From: Ehretia macrophylla
Lineage: Eukaryota > Streptophyta > Magnoliopsida > Boraginales > Ehretiaceae
Direction: 5' to 3'
NCBI GenBank assembly: GCA_037974665.1
Contig: CM075778.1
Span: 11,397,001-11,461,000 of the forward strand
DNA: 64,000 nt
Both the position numbers and the translations under genes were made by a program. The notes under the pieces were generated by a model, which saw nothing but the letters and a program-made list of their open reading frames with translations, did not search any database and was not told the origin of the DNA. Of this stretch, positions 25,101 through 37,390 are shown piece by piece (positions within the stretch are counted from its first letter, which is position 1; each line of letters opens with the position of its first letter).

Positions 25101-25680
25101 GTCAACTAATCCCATTTCTGTCTCTTCAACTGTTGTACCATGTTGACATTTCAGATACCCTGTTTCCTTCATTATGTCTGGCTTTGTCAAAATGGCTTGT
25201 TAGAGTTTCAGATACATGCTTTTTCCTCGGTGACATTTCCTTCTGCATTCGCACTTTAAATAATGTAAATTTTTTTCAAATATATTCATTCGTTATGTCT
25301 GGCTTTTAAAATGGGTTACTCCAGTTTCGGATACCATGCTTTGTCTTTGTATTGGTGTGTTCCTTGTTTTTATTTTAGTTTTAGCCTAATATCACCATCT
25401 GTTTAGCTTTTGACATGATGTTTTAAGGTACATTAGAATCATTATGTTGAACTTTGAAAAATGTATCCTTTTGATTAGTTGACAGAAAGCAATGAACGTG
25501 GGTTACAAAAATTGCCGCTTCCCCCCTTTTTAATGTTTTGGAGCAGAATGTAGCCGTTTAAGGGCACGTAATTGGATTTACTAATGAAAAATGAAATGAC
25601 TTTTTCTGCAGGAGTTTTTGTTATTTGAGCGAGAATATTCAATACGTCTAATGGAGCTTCATGAGGGAGACACTTCTTGA
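10126..25680 (+). CDS. NUP107: Nuclear pore complex protein NUP107, 24 exons, complete
   Basis: NUP107 is a scaffold nucleoporin of the outer-ring Nup107-160 (Y) complex. Exons I can place: 10126-10205, 11050-11375, 11795-11864, 12051-12175, 12503-12534, 12628-12753, 13779-13937, 15382-15474, 15601-15768, 16092-16190, 16881-17116, 17203-17260, 18345-18433, 18849-18980, 19860-19982, 20806-20904, 20993-21181, 22576-22750, 22857-23013, 23132-23334, 23741-23882, 24633-24793, 24980-25096, 25612-25680. They sum to 3228 bases (1075 residues plus stop) with every phase consistent; Arabidopsis NUP107 is about the same length. The N-terminus MEVDMENSSSHYDPKDLSTR, then LFASLLDSALQGLMSMPDLI, REFALISMWRVPAMPIGAHT and the C-terminal LQEFLLFEREYSIRLMEL are recognisable family blocks. 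The helical repeat protein has no signal peptide or membrane segment. All junctions are GT-AG. The donor after 12175 (C|GTTAAC) is weak and adds residues NQR relative to the family as I recall it. The longest introns are 13938-15381 and 21182-22575. Confidence 0.95.
17421..17698. repeat. 139-bp tandem duplication in NUP107 intron 12
   Basis: TTTGTCTTTGCATAATCATG occurs at 17421 and again at 17560. Both copies run through to CATGATCCATATG with about four or five differences, so it is a recent direct duplication within the intron between exons 12 and 13. Confidence 0.85.
22318..22345. repeat. (CAC)n microsatellite in NUP107 intron 17
   Basis: About nine uninterrupted CAC units are followed by ACACGCACACGCACC-type sequence. 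The poly-Trp frame on the minus strand here is an artefact of the repeat. Confidence 0.9.
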
Positions 25681-26143
25681 TTTATATCATTAGATCTCCA
25701 CAACTCAACTTCAGCCCCCCCTCCCCTTCACTTTGATTTGTATGGTGAAAAGTGACGTTCGATACAGTATTTCTTTACTTTACTTTCCTCTTTCTCTTGC
25801 TTTTATCGCGATTTCATGTATTATTTATTACTTCTAGTTCCAAATGGATGAAGAATGAAATGTATCATAAGTTATACCAAGGGTAGATGATGACCTTGGC
25901 AGTCCTCTAAGCTTGATAATTTCATCCCTTATGTTTCACTCTGTGATGTAATTGAAGTATAAGGTTTTGTACATTCACAAAAGCTCAGCATAATACTGTT
26001 GATCGAACAATTCTTACATTGGGCTGAGTATAATGTCATTCTAGCTTTTGTTTGTATGTTACAATAAGAATTACGTTCACGTGAAAGGCTTATTCAACTA
26101 GTGAATGATAGAATATAAAAGTTGTCTTTTGAACCAAATGAAA

Positions 26144-29100
26144 CTAGAGCTTGCTCTGCAGTCTTTCATGCTTTGTCTGCACATGATTTCTGGTAATGTC
26201 CTTCACAGTGCAGCAGCCAGAAAGAGCCATGGTTAGCTCAAGTTCATCCTTCAGCATGTTGATGACCCGTCTCGCCCCATGTTCACCCTTTGCTGCTAAA
26301 CCATAGACAACTGGGCGTCCGATCTGCATACCAAAAATCAGATCATAAAACCAGTAACATATATGAGAACCGAACAGGAGAACGAAATAGCATAACAGAC
26401 ATCTAAATAGTTTAATGGTTTAAATGTTTACAAGAATGGCTTGAGCGCCAAGGGATAAGGCCTTGAATATATCTGTTCCTCGCCTTACACCTCCATCAAA
26501 CAGAACGGGAATTTTTCCTTCAACAGCAAGAACTACCTGCAAACATATTTACAAAACATATTCTATTTACTCTTAAACATTCAATTGTAGAAATGCAGCA
26601 ACTCCCTTGAACCTTCCTCAAATGTGGAGAACTATACGATCAGTTAACATCAAGCAATTTTTCGTATAGAGAAGCTCAAGAACTACAATCCTAGTTAGCC
26701 AAAATTTCTCTATACAGACTGGCACCAAGACCCCTCTGCCTAACCTTTACCTAGTGCTCTAACTGGATATTTAACAGGTTCAAATTTCCAGTGTGTAAAA
26801 CATCTGGAAAATCGTAAGTTTATTAGAGTTCTTATAAAATAACATTGGCGTAGCACTTGATGATGCACTAGAGGGTAGATTTTTGGTACAGGCGTCTTCA
26901 AATAATGAGTGGGATGAGTAGAGGTAATACTGGCTGCTAAAGAGACTTGATACTTAACGTCGATTTCTATATGTATCACTGTACAACAGGGGTCAACATA
27001 CGGACTTAAATCAGACATGCCTGTGGCTATTAGAGGTGTGAATCCAAAAATCCATCCCTCATCTTTTACTAGCTATATTGTTTGGCAAGCTCATCTGTAG
27101 AATACTAAACTCTAATTGCTCGACGAGAGGAATGTGAATTCTAGGCTCTAATTGCTTGACGGGAGGAATGTGACGAACAAGCAATCACTAAAAGAGAAGT
27201 GACAACGTCGAACTTGTGCTATCTGTAGAAAATGGAAGTTTAAAGGTTATTGCAAACAATAGTTCACTTGTTAAGCATCCTCAATTTCTAGCAAGTACTC
27301 TATTTTCATTTATTTCTTATGATAAAACTAGTATGTATAACTGTATTGAAACTAGCTATTTAACCACATTATTTAAAGAATAAATAAATTGACCTGCCTT
27401 TATCTGATAAATTACGACAATAAAAGAGATTTACCTCTTCTAGAACAGTAATACTGGCTGGAGAATAATCTAGTTGACGAGCTCCATGATTGGAAACAAT
27501 AATCCCTGCCACACCTACTTCTACTGCCCTTCTTGCTGCGAAAATGACACGCAATAATAGTAGAATTGTAAACTTATGCAATGTCGTGTTCTTTATCCTA
27601 TAAATACGGAATTTTCTTCTATTAGGTTTGTTCCTTTGGTTCTTTCTATCGAAAGACACATTAAATGGACAGGATAGTGAAATTTTTTAGTACTACTAAA
27701 TGTGAAGAAATTTATTTGAATGCATGGTAAGAGGCACCTCCTCCAATTAAATATGATGGTTGATGCAAAAAAAGAAAATACATGTATTAGGATTAAGGTT
27801 GTAACAAGTCCAGAAATTTGGACAAACAATATCAACTGTGTTTCGAAGAACTCGTGTATAGAATATTTTTAAGGGCATAAATCTTTTTCCCAGTTGTAGG
27901 TTATTTTTGGGGGCTGGGGTGGGGTGGGGTGGGGTAGGGGAGGGGGTTGTTGCTGGGTGGGGGGTGGCCTCAGATAAATGAATTTCAACGGAAGGATTCT
28001 CCTACAAAGAACATGTTCAAAATCTAATTCTTTTTGCGTATAACTTGGTTTAGCTGTATTCCATACTAGTGTGTAGAATTTACTAAGCCAACAAAAAATA
28101 TCACTTCATTAAAGAGACGAGAGTCATTAGAGTTTACCGTCCTCGCAAGTCAGTACCCCCTTAATCAGAATTGGTAACTTTGTAATGGTTCTCAACCATG
28201 CTATATCCTGCAAAGTTTTCAAGAGGCTAAGTGGTAAAAGAAAAATATGAAGAATATGTCCTTGATGATTTTGTAGGCGCTGATTCACAAGACTAGTAGG
28301 ATAAGAATCAAGCTCTTCTTAAGTTTTATCTCTAGGGCCAAAAAAGGGTACGTGTTCTAAGACATAAGAAAACGCTGGAAATTTATACGCATAGGAAAAA
28401 CAGCACTGTAACTGAAACTCTACGAGTATCATCTGCAAGAAACAATTACAAAAAGGTTCCTTTAAACCATATAAGAAGTGAGCAATGTATATATATATAC
28501 CTTCCAACAGAACGATGCATCAAATGTTCCTGATGCGAACGCTTCAAGATTTGAACCCTGGTCCTGCAAAAAATGGTGAGCGATTTATTAAAGAAAAGTG
28601 CCACTCTTTAAAGTGAACAAGGGCATTAACTCTGGACGGTCATGTATGCACGAGCATTCACGCCACCTTATATGCCAACATAAAGTTATGCATTTCTGCA
28701 ATCAAAAAATACAAAACCTTTACAACTAAGAAAAGATTGAAGGACTTCAAACAAAATTCTATTGCAAGAGATGAAAAAAGTGTCTTTGTGGTAGGATGGT
28801 TGTTTTTTTCCCAAGTTCAGTATGGTCACAAATCATGTCACTCAAGGAAACTGCCTACTGAAAATTGAAATTGGATTTGGTATCCACAAGAGGTTAATCA
28901 ACAACAGATTGAATTCCAGCAAGCACTAAGCTATTGCAAATCTAGAAATAAACTAGAAGGAAAGCAATTCAGTTTCCAAGCATGATTACAATCTTTGGAG
29001 AAAATCATTTCACTCACAGTGACTACTTCTGTTGAAATTAGACCTTCAAAATTCTTCAACTGAGGAGCAATCATCCTGCCAAAGGATCAAATCTTACAGG

Positions 29101-30134
29101 GTGAGTAAAGGGGGAAAAATGATACTACTTTTAATGCTCGATATCCTTTTATTTCCACACAAATTAGATTGATGGCATCGTAAGAAGAACCGTCTCCCCC
29201 TCACCCCTACCCACCCAATGAAAAGAATAGTTCTACTTTTGGTTGTAATACAAAGGAGAGAGATTTAAGTTTCACTTGTTCTTTATGTCTGCCTCCCTTC
29301 GACCAAGTCGAGGAGCATCAACGGTAAGAATGATAGCCCTGAATCCATTTCTTTCAGCTCTTTGAACCATCAAAGCTGATATATCCCGCCTTTTGTACAC
29401 CTATTAACAGACATACGCAATTTGGAATCAGCTATTGATGTGACAACTGCTGTGCAGGAAATTTAGCCTCAGTGAGCAAATCTTAAGGTAAAGAGAGCAG
29501 AGTAAAATTGAATACATATAGTTGAAAGAAGCGAACAGCATTGCAGCTGGAAGCAACCTCCTCCACGATGCAGGTTGACATGAAAGACAATGCCTGCAAA
29601 GCAGAACAGTTCTTAATAATTAAGCACCACAGTAAAATAAGCTCTATATCTGGAAGAGCAATACCATAATGATGTCACATGCTGCAGCTGCTCTGGCTGT
29701 TGCAACTTCCCCTAGAGGAAATGTAAGCTCCCAATGTAATTAGAAGTACGTATTTGTATCAATTAAAAGCTATTGCAAGAGGAGAAAACCTTCGGGATGT
29801 GCCAACTTGTGCATGGCAGTTGGAGCAACCATGATGGGTGCTGAAGTTTTAAAACCCAATATGGTGGTTGACATATCTACTCTGCGCACATCAACAAGAA
29901 TCCTTGGCCGAATACTACAAAATCATATAGAGGCTTCATTAAAATACAGTTCCAATTTGCAAACTACTGGTAAACATGTGTTATACCTTACATGATCTTA
30001 CAAAATGCTTCCACATTTTCTTTTAGTGTATACTCATCTTCAGCTCCCCCAGTATAGTAGTCATAGTACATCTTTGGCAGGGTTTGCCTTGCAAGTTCTT
30101 GAAAGTCATTTACGTTGACGGGTTCAGGAGCCAT
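26144..30134 (-). CDS. HAOX1: Peroxisomal (S)-2-hydroxy-acid oxidase, HAOX type, 11 exons, complete
   Basis: This is an FMN-dependent alpha-hydroxy-acid oxidase of the glycolate oxidase family. Exons on the minus strand: 30134-29992, 29914-29790, 29711-29665, 29593-29516, 29400-29276, 29075-29018, 28563-28501, 28207-28138, 27535-27435, 26536-26432, 26323-26144. They total 1095 bases, 364 residues, all GT-AG and in phase. Visible family features: [17 protein letters not shown] start; [15 protein letters not shown] with the substrate tyrosine; [47 protein letters not shown] with the FMN lysine; [15 protein letters not shown] with the catalytic His and substrate Arg; [11 protein letters not shown] and IGRPVVYG. 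The C-terminus SKL is a perfect PTS1, so the enzyme should act in peroxisomes. Residue 110 is Met within LSFMST, where photorespiratory glycolate oxidases have Trp. With the shorter middle loop this points to the medium/long-chain HAOX subgroup rather than GLO1/2. An acceptor (TTTTGCAG) 5 bases before the ATG indicates a 5'-UTR intron. The gene is tail-to-tail with NUP107. Confidence 0.93.
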
Positions 30135-31245
30135 TTAGCCTGCAAAATATGATTCTTAATATAATGACTTTCTGGAAATACATTCGTGATGTGATTACAC
30201 AACTTTGATACTGATCCTCATATCAAGGATTACCTGAGGGAAAGAAAGCTGAAAGAGTGAGTATCCTCTTCTTATAGTGAACGTAACTGTGAGTTTATCA
30301 TTTTCAATGGATTGGTTCTTTTGATTCAACAGAGCAAGGCATTTCAGTGACAGAACCACAGCAATAGACCATAAGTTCACCATCAAACTAGTGCTAGGAT
30401 ACACAAATGGTCATCACTTTTCTCCATTTTTATGTAAATTTAACAGTCAGTGTTTCACAATTCTATAACCACCCTTTACAATTTACTGCTAGTTAGCCAG
30501 CTATGCTTGTAACCAGCAGATTTTTTTTTTTTTTAGCAGATTGACAATAAGTAAATTGTCACCATCCAAAACACCAGCAAGTGAGACTAGTCTCGTAAAC
30601 TTAAACATGACTGTGTTGGCGTGCAAATCCGCTTGTCCCATATGAGTAATCCGGATTATCATTTAAAGTCACGAACACTAATTGATAAACAACTCTCATG
30701 TTTGAGGACGTCACAGAATCAAATGAGAGCACGTTGATCAAGAATGTAACAAAATTCATTCAAGGGCGACAATACGATTAATTTCTATGGTGATAAAGAC
30801 TAGCAATTATTTGTAGCAATTAAGTGATAAAAATCTGCAGACCTGATTACTTTACTACATAGGAAATCTTAAAAAAGGCAAGTAATCTGAATGACAAAAG
30901 ACAGAAAACCTTGGTGCATTCAAAAGTCAGTACAAGGTAACATATGAGTACGTATGTTATGTGAAATAATAACTATAGTTGTTGTACCTATGAGAAGTTG
31001 ACCACTTCAAGAATCAAGATATAGCAGCACTAGCAGCAAAAGTGTGTGTGTGTAGAGGGTGAACTCAGGATTGTCTTTTAAACTTTTGGATCGTGAGAGC
31101 TCAGATTGATGTCAGTGAGCATCATCTCGCGTACTTATTTTGACTTACTGCAAGCCATCAGCCAAAGGGATAAATCCGTTCATAACATTATTATATTAAG
31201 ATTGAACGATTATGAATTGTTAATACATGTATAAAGAAAATAATG

Positions 31246-31657
31246 TGATGAGTATGCCCGAGCCGGAGCTGATCTTTCTGACCTGTGGCAGTATGACCTC
31301 CAATGTGATATAAAGGCAATATTAGACTTTAATTACTGGACAATAGCTTTATCTGTTGGACAATAATTTTGTTTATTAGATATTGAGTTCGGGCAGGCGT
31401 GAACACTACCGAACAGTATTAAGCATTAATTGTTGTCCGTAATCAATGTTAGTATAAATAGTCCGCTCACCAGCTATTATCAAGTAACTCGTGCATATTT
31501 ATTACTCTCAACTACCCATCATTTGATTTGGACCTACTAATCACACTAAGAGGAAACACGGGCCACCACCCCCGCGGTTTCTTCTCTTCTTTTGCAGATT
31601 AGATTCTTGAGGTCGAGTTGCTAAGCTCGGACGGATCTAAGTTTTCCACCCTCATCA
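31246..31657 (+). mobile_element. Candidate small solo LTR (fossil)
   Basis: A 412-bp segment begins TGATGAG and ends CTCATCA, a 7-bp inverted terminal repeat with the TG...CA ends of LTRs. It holds a TATAAATAG box near 31454 and is more GC-rich than its surroundings. I could not find a clear target-site duplication, and no internal region adjoins it. The family is undetermined. Confidence 0.4.
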
Positions 31658-33000
31658 ATTGCATTTCTTGAAAATATATATAATATTGTCAAACTCTTGG
31701 AAAACTAAGATGGAGAAGATTTTGTCAAAAACATTCTCCTAATAGAGCCTAAACGACGGAGAGATTTTCCTCAAATACAAGAAAAAAAAAAAAAAAAAAA
31801 ACAAAAAACAAATGGTAAACAAAATAGAAAGATTGGTAACAAAGTGGACTGTTAAAATGTGAAGTCTTATGGATGAGTTTGATGTTTTTGTTTAAGTTAA
31901 ATGTGAAAACATGCATGGTCACTTCTTCAAGCATTGTCATATGTAGGATTCTTCATATCGTTTGGGCCGATATGTCACTGAGGTCTGAATTTTCCTCGGA
32001 AAGATTAGTCACCCTGTAGGAAAAGAATCAACTTTAAAGAAGTTGAAGTGTCTCACATAAAAAAATAAAAGCCATTTCAAATAGGCTATATTTGACACTT
32101 GAGTTTGGACTCCAAAGGCACCCATGCGTGTAGATTGTGATTTTTATTGATTTTTAACTAATTTTACAATAAAATAATTATAATAATTGACCAAATTACC
32201 TCTTTCATTAAAAAATAAATAAATAAAATAAAATAACTCATCTTCTTCCCCACCCTCCAACAACACAAAGATCATCATCTCACCCCCTAACTTCTACCCC
32301 GTACCCCCATCCCCCAAACTTCCAAGAGTATAAAAGTCTTTTTGTATTTTTCGTTACTTAAATAGACAGAAATTTGACGACATGGGGATCATATGCACTT
32401 TTATATGACCACAAGGGGATCTGGTGGGAATTTTTAGACTACAAGAGAGTCGTGTACACTTACGACTGACCACAGGGGGATCCAGTGCAATTCACCATAA
32501 TATTTATTAACGGTTATTCAAAGCGGTTATAGATCTGTCCAACTGTTAGACATTAACAATCCAATGGTTTTAGATAGATTTAGTTTTGCATTATTTGGTT
32601 TCCCGATTCTGTCAATTTTGGTGAGCTCCTATTTGCAAATGTAAATTGTTATATCATGAGAAGCTATTGCCACTAATTGTGAGCACCAGTGAGGTGAAAA
32701 AGTCTCAAGGACACTAAGTTAAATTCAGCACTTTTATTTACGATTTATTTCTAATTAACAAGTAAATATAAATTTACTATGTTATTATTTTATGTAATAC
32801 TTTTTCTTCTGCCTAAATTTTGTATTTCACAAGTTATACACATTACTCCGAACATTGGTAAGACTTATTCTGTTTTGCTTATTGTATTACTTGTGAGTCA
32901 GAGTGTATTTCAATTTTGTTCAATCTGAATCAGTCAATTTGAAATATCAGTTATCTTATATATTCTGTCATTTTTTTCATATAAAATATATTATGTGTTG
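31658..33000. other. AT-rich intergenic DNA with a homopolymer and a pyrimidine-rich patch
   Basis: It contains a poly-A tract near 31780-31810 and a C-rich stretch near 32240-32330. No gene or recognised element is visible. Confidence 0.55.
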
Positions 33001-33430
33001 TAGACCCTTGGAATCTATAATTAAGATTAGAGGAGAACCCCCAATCCCTTTGTTACTAGCGAGGTCCTGACAAATGAGCAGCCTTGGAGATCGCAAGATG
33101 AAGGTTCGACTGATTTAGTGATGGGTAGGATAGTGTCTCTAGGGTTGTTGCTTCGTGTCTTCCTCTTACCGAGTTCTTCCCTTTAAATAGCACATTCTAC
33201 CCTTGCCACCTTCCATGTGTAGGAGCCAACCTTCCCTATTTATCTCACATCGGATCCCCACAAATTAGCCCCTTGGCTAATCATCCACCTTTGACAATTT
33301 ATTGTGTTCCCACCTTTCCTAAGGCCTCAGCAGGGGCCTTAGGCCTCTGCCCGTCCGCGTGAGCCTTTACCCATGTGGGCTTTGGGTTGTCATGGGCCTA
33401 GGGATTCCAACCCACTACATGTGTTATTTA
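33001..33430. other. GC-richer island of unknown identity
   Basis: The stretch from GTAGACCCTTGGAATC to AACCCACTACATG is clearly less AT-rich than the kilobases on either side and has motifs such as CTCACATCGGATCCCC and a near-palindromic AAGGCCTCAGCAGGGGCCTTAGGCC around 33319-33343. It could be part of an LTR or TRIM element. I recognise no coding sequence or boundaries. Confidence 0.4.
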
Positions 33431-36130
33431 ATTTTGTTAGTTTTTTTGATTCAGAGTTTATTTTTATTTTGTTCTATAGTCACTGTCAAAGTTTGCTTTG
33501 GTATCTCTATTTTTATTAGAATATTATATTTGAATTTATTATTCTTTTAGAATAATTGTGTTTTAACTTTTTACTATTTTGTTATATCATGGACACTATA
33601 TACTTTTTTTTGTTGTAATAATTTTGAAAGAGTGCAAGTCTATTATAATTTGTACTTTTATCTCAATTTGGATTATAAACAATGAGAACTGAAAACGTAA
33701 ATGTTCCTATAACTGAAACTATATTAGATCCTAGGAAAATTATTCTATGCGGCAAGAAAGAGATGACGTGACAAGCAAATGGAGAGGAAGTTGACATGTG
33801 GTGTGTCATTATGGTTGTGTTGTCATATGTTTTGCACCGAAATGACAGTTTCAGTCTTGTATGAAAATGACATGCATAAATGCAAATTAAAAATATTAAA
33901 TTTCAAATGACCAAAATAGACAAGTAAGTGATGAGAAAAATTGTTGTCAAATGACCATATTAGGTCCCTTACATGTAGACTTACTTGTTTCCAATCATGA
34001 ATTTTTTTGATATTTTGTACATGTAATAAAGTGTCATGCAAAATTTTTTGTTTGTATGTGTGAGAGAGTGAATTGCCAAACTCCATGCAATATATCTTTA
34101 AAAAAAAAATTTCACGCAATCCATCTGCGGGAAAAGTGCATGTAGTACAAGAATGGCTTAGTAATTGTAATGGTCTTCCACGAAATATTCATTTATCAAG
34201 CGTATTGTTATGAAAACGTAATTAAAAATTATTTAATCTTATTCTCGAAATATAGCAACATGGAGGTCGTTATCTATAAATAAGTCAAAATTAGTTTTTA
34301 TCATGCAACTAATGTCATAACCGATTCAAAAAAGATTTATTGTAGAACTTAAATTTTTTTCATGTGGTGAAAACGTGCAATAAACAAATAACTAAAATTA
34401 GTTTATATTGTGTAACCAATGTCCTATATAATGTGAATGAAAATGTAAAAATCGGCATATATACATAATTAATGATTAAATTTCTATTAATAGTGACTAT
34501 TTTTGGTGATATGTAATGCATAACCTACTTGAGGCAATGTTGGAATTTAAAAAATATAGAAGAGTATATTTGATAAAAAGAAAAAGGGAAATAGATTCTC
34601 CCATTATGTAAAAACAATTTCATAAAATTCTATTTTGAAAAGTTTAAAATGAGTCAAATAAAGTAGCCTAACTTATAAACTGAAAAGATACTTTTGAACA
34701 TAAAAAATTTAGATCAAACACCGAACTTTTGTGCTATTGATGATCTCTGGTTAGCCTGGATTTCTCAGCCTTTTTGCTATGTATTCATGTTAGCCTGCTA
34801 TATTTTGGGCTTGAGTCTGTTGTCTATTGATGAACCTATGTGTTTTGGGTCGATTAGTTATATATGGGCTTTTGTTTTGTTGTTTTCTTTGCAAAGTAAA
34901 TTGAGAATTTGGATCCTCTCATTTTTAAAATGACGTATACGGTCATCAAAATTGCTTCTCTTTGATTTCAACTATTACATCTAAATTAATAACTATAAAC
35001 TTATAAAAAAAGATAGTTTGAAATAAAATTTAAAATAGATAGTTGAGATTTAAAAGAAACAAATCTAATGATTCATAGTACACGTCATGTAAAATGAGAG
35101 AGTGATAAAATGAGAGGATATTTATTACTAATATGGACTGAGTCTTCTGCATAATTTTCTAATGCAAGTATATTTTATAACTACATTAAACACCTGAAAC
35201 GAAAAGAAGAAAGAAAAAATAGCTGCTACCTTGTGAATTCTGGGGTCTTTTGGTTTAAGGTTCTTTTTTCGTCGGGTCGATTTAAGGTTCAATACGGCAA
35301 AATTGAAATACTTATATTTATTTATGTTTCATGCGCAAGAAAATATGATTTTTCACTCATCTATTAATAAATTGTTGTCGCTATCAAAACAATATTTTTT
35401 AAAGTTCACAGGTCACATGACAATTATTTCAAGTTTTCTTTTTTGTCTGAACAATTATTATATAAAACTTTTCTTTTTGTCATTATTATTATTATTATTA
35501 TAATATAAACTCTCAAAACAAAATATTTATCACCCATACCTTGCTCTGTCCAACATAAATTTACTCTCTTATTTAACGGATCCTTAACGTCGTCCAATTG
35601 CATGAGAGTATCACAACAATGATCATATTATTCTCTAATAGCCTAATTTTCAATCGCTCTATTGTAGTGAAAAATCATATTCGATAATAAATAAGGTATG
35701 TTTCGTAATTGTTAGAAAATGGTATTGTTGAAATAGTGTTTGTTCGACCAATAAAAAAATAATATTTGCTAAGCATATGTCACGTAGTTATTATTATAAA
35801 CACCAACCTAAATTGATCATCAATGTTATTCTTGATGGGCTGTTGTTTGAAACAGTGGCAAAAAACCACTCACTTCATCAATAAGGCTGAGTTATGACTA
35901 GTCCCCAAACCCAAATCGTAATAGTATCAACTTATTCCATTTATCGAGCCTATAAAAATAAGCATATATTGGCCCAACTTGACAAGGTTGTCTGTATATG
36001 TAAGATGGGCCGACTAGTTCGAATACTCAATGTAACATCAAAAGTCCATTAGTGACTTATAAATAAATGTGACTATGCACACAGCATTCCACCGATATAA
36101 AGAACTATGGCCTAAATAGTTTCTGTGTGT
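33431..36130. other. AT-rich intergenic DNA, no gene seen
   Basis: Only short frames with strongly AT-driven composition occur. A short (ATT)n run lies near 35480-35500. No element ends were recognised. Confidence 0.55.
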
Positions 36131-36229
36131 TAAGTACTTGAAATATATTTATATATGTTATGGTCCAAAATTTGCAAAAGTATTTACATAATATTAATTT
36201 ACCATTTGTACGTGTGGGTAAGAATATAC

Positions 36230-37390
36230 GTCATAATAATAATAATAATAATAATAATACTAATAACAATAAAAGCAATAATAATAGTACTACTAATACC
36301 TCTAACTTTTTAATAATAATAATAATAATGTTAATACTAATAGAATTTGAATGATAACGTTTTAAAAATAATATTCATTAATATTATGATTTTATATTAT
36401 TAAAACCACTACAACTAATTCTAGTACAACTAACTATTATTAATAATAATAATATTACTAATAATACTACTAACTATTAATACTTATAATAATGTCAATA
36501 AGAAGAGAATGTTTTCGTAAAATTACTACCATTACTACTACTACTACTACTACAACTAATACTACTAATTAATAATAATAATAATAATGGTAAAATAAGG
36601 GATTCTTTTGGTAATATTACAACAACTAGTACTACTAATAATACTAATAACGATTAATAATAATTATGATAAAAATCATAGATTATTTTACTAATATTAC
36701 TAGTACTAGTAGTAGTAGTAGTAATACTATTATGTATTAACTAGTAACAATAATAATATTATTACTAAAACTACTAGCTATTAATAATACAAATGTTAAC
36801 AATATGAGATTCTTTTGGCAATATTAGTACTACTACTACTACTACTCCTCATTCTCAATAACAATAATAATATTGATAATAGTAATGTTAATAAGCAAAG
36901 ATTATTTTGCTTATATTAACACTACTAGTAGTAATACTAATAGTACTAACTATTAGTAGCAATAATGTTATTACTAATACTACTTACTTTTAGTAATACT
37001 AATGTTACTACCAATACTAGAAATACTATTACTAGTAACTAGTAATAATATTAATTTTATTACTAATACTAATAACTATTAATAATACAAATGTTAACAA
37101 TAAGAGATTTTTTTGGCAATATTACTACTACTACTACTACTACTATTAATAATAATAATAATAATAATAATATTGATAACAATAATGTTAATAATCAAAT
37201 ATTATATTGCTAGTATTACTAGTACTACTTCTAATACTATTACTACTAATTATTAATAAGACTAATGTTACTACTAATGCTACTAACTTTTAATAATACT
37301 AATGTCACAACTAATACTAACTAGTAATAATAATAATGTCAGTACTAATACAACTAACTATTAATAATACAAACGTTAACAATAAGAGCG
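36230..37390. repeat. Degenerate AAT/ACT trinucleotide array with higher-order repeats
   Basis: Over 1.1 kb consists mainly of (AAT)n, (ACT)n and mixed trinucleotide runs. A non-repetitive motif like GATTCTTTTGGCAATATTA recurs at about 36600, 36810 and 37103. A second variant like AAAGATTATTTTGC(T)-ATATTA recurs at about 36680, 36897 and 37196. This gives a higher-order period of roughly 215-300 bp made of two alternating sub-blocks. Asn/Thr-rich open frames here are by-products of the repeat. Confidence 0.85.

Noticed and set aside
36160-36354. Asn-rich 64-codon frame
   Set aside because: It is produced by the AAT trinucleotide repeat.
36230-37390. Possible CRISPR-like regular spacing of repeats
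   Set aside because: It is plant nuclear DNA, the repeats are trinucleotide-derived, and there are no unique spacers of fixed length.
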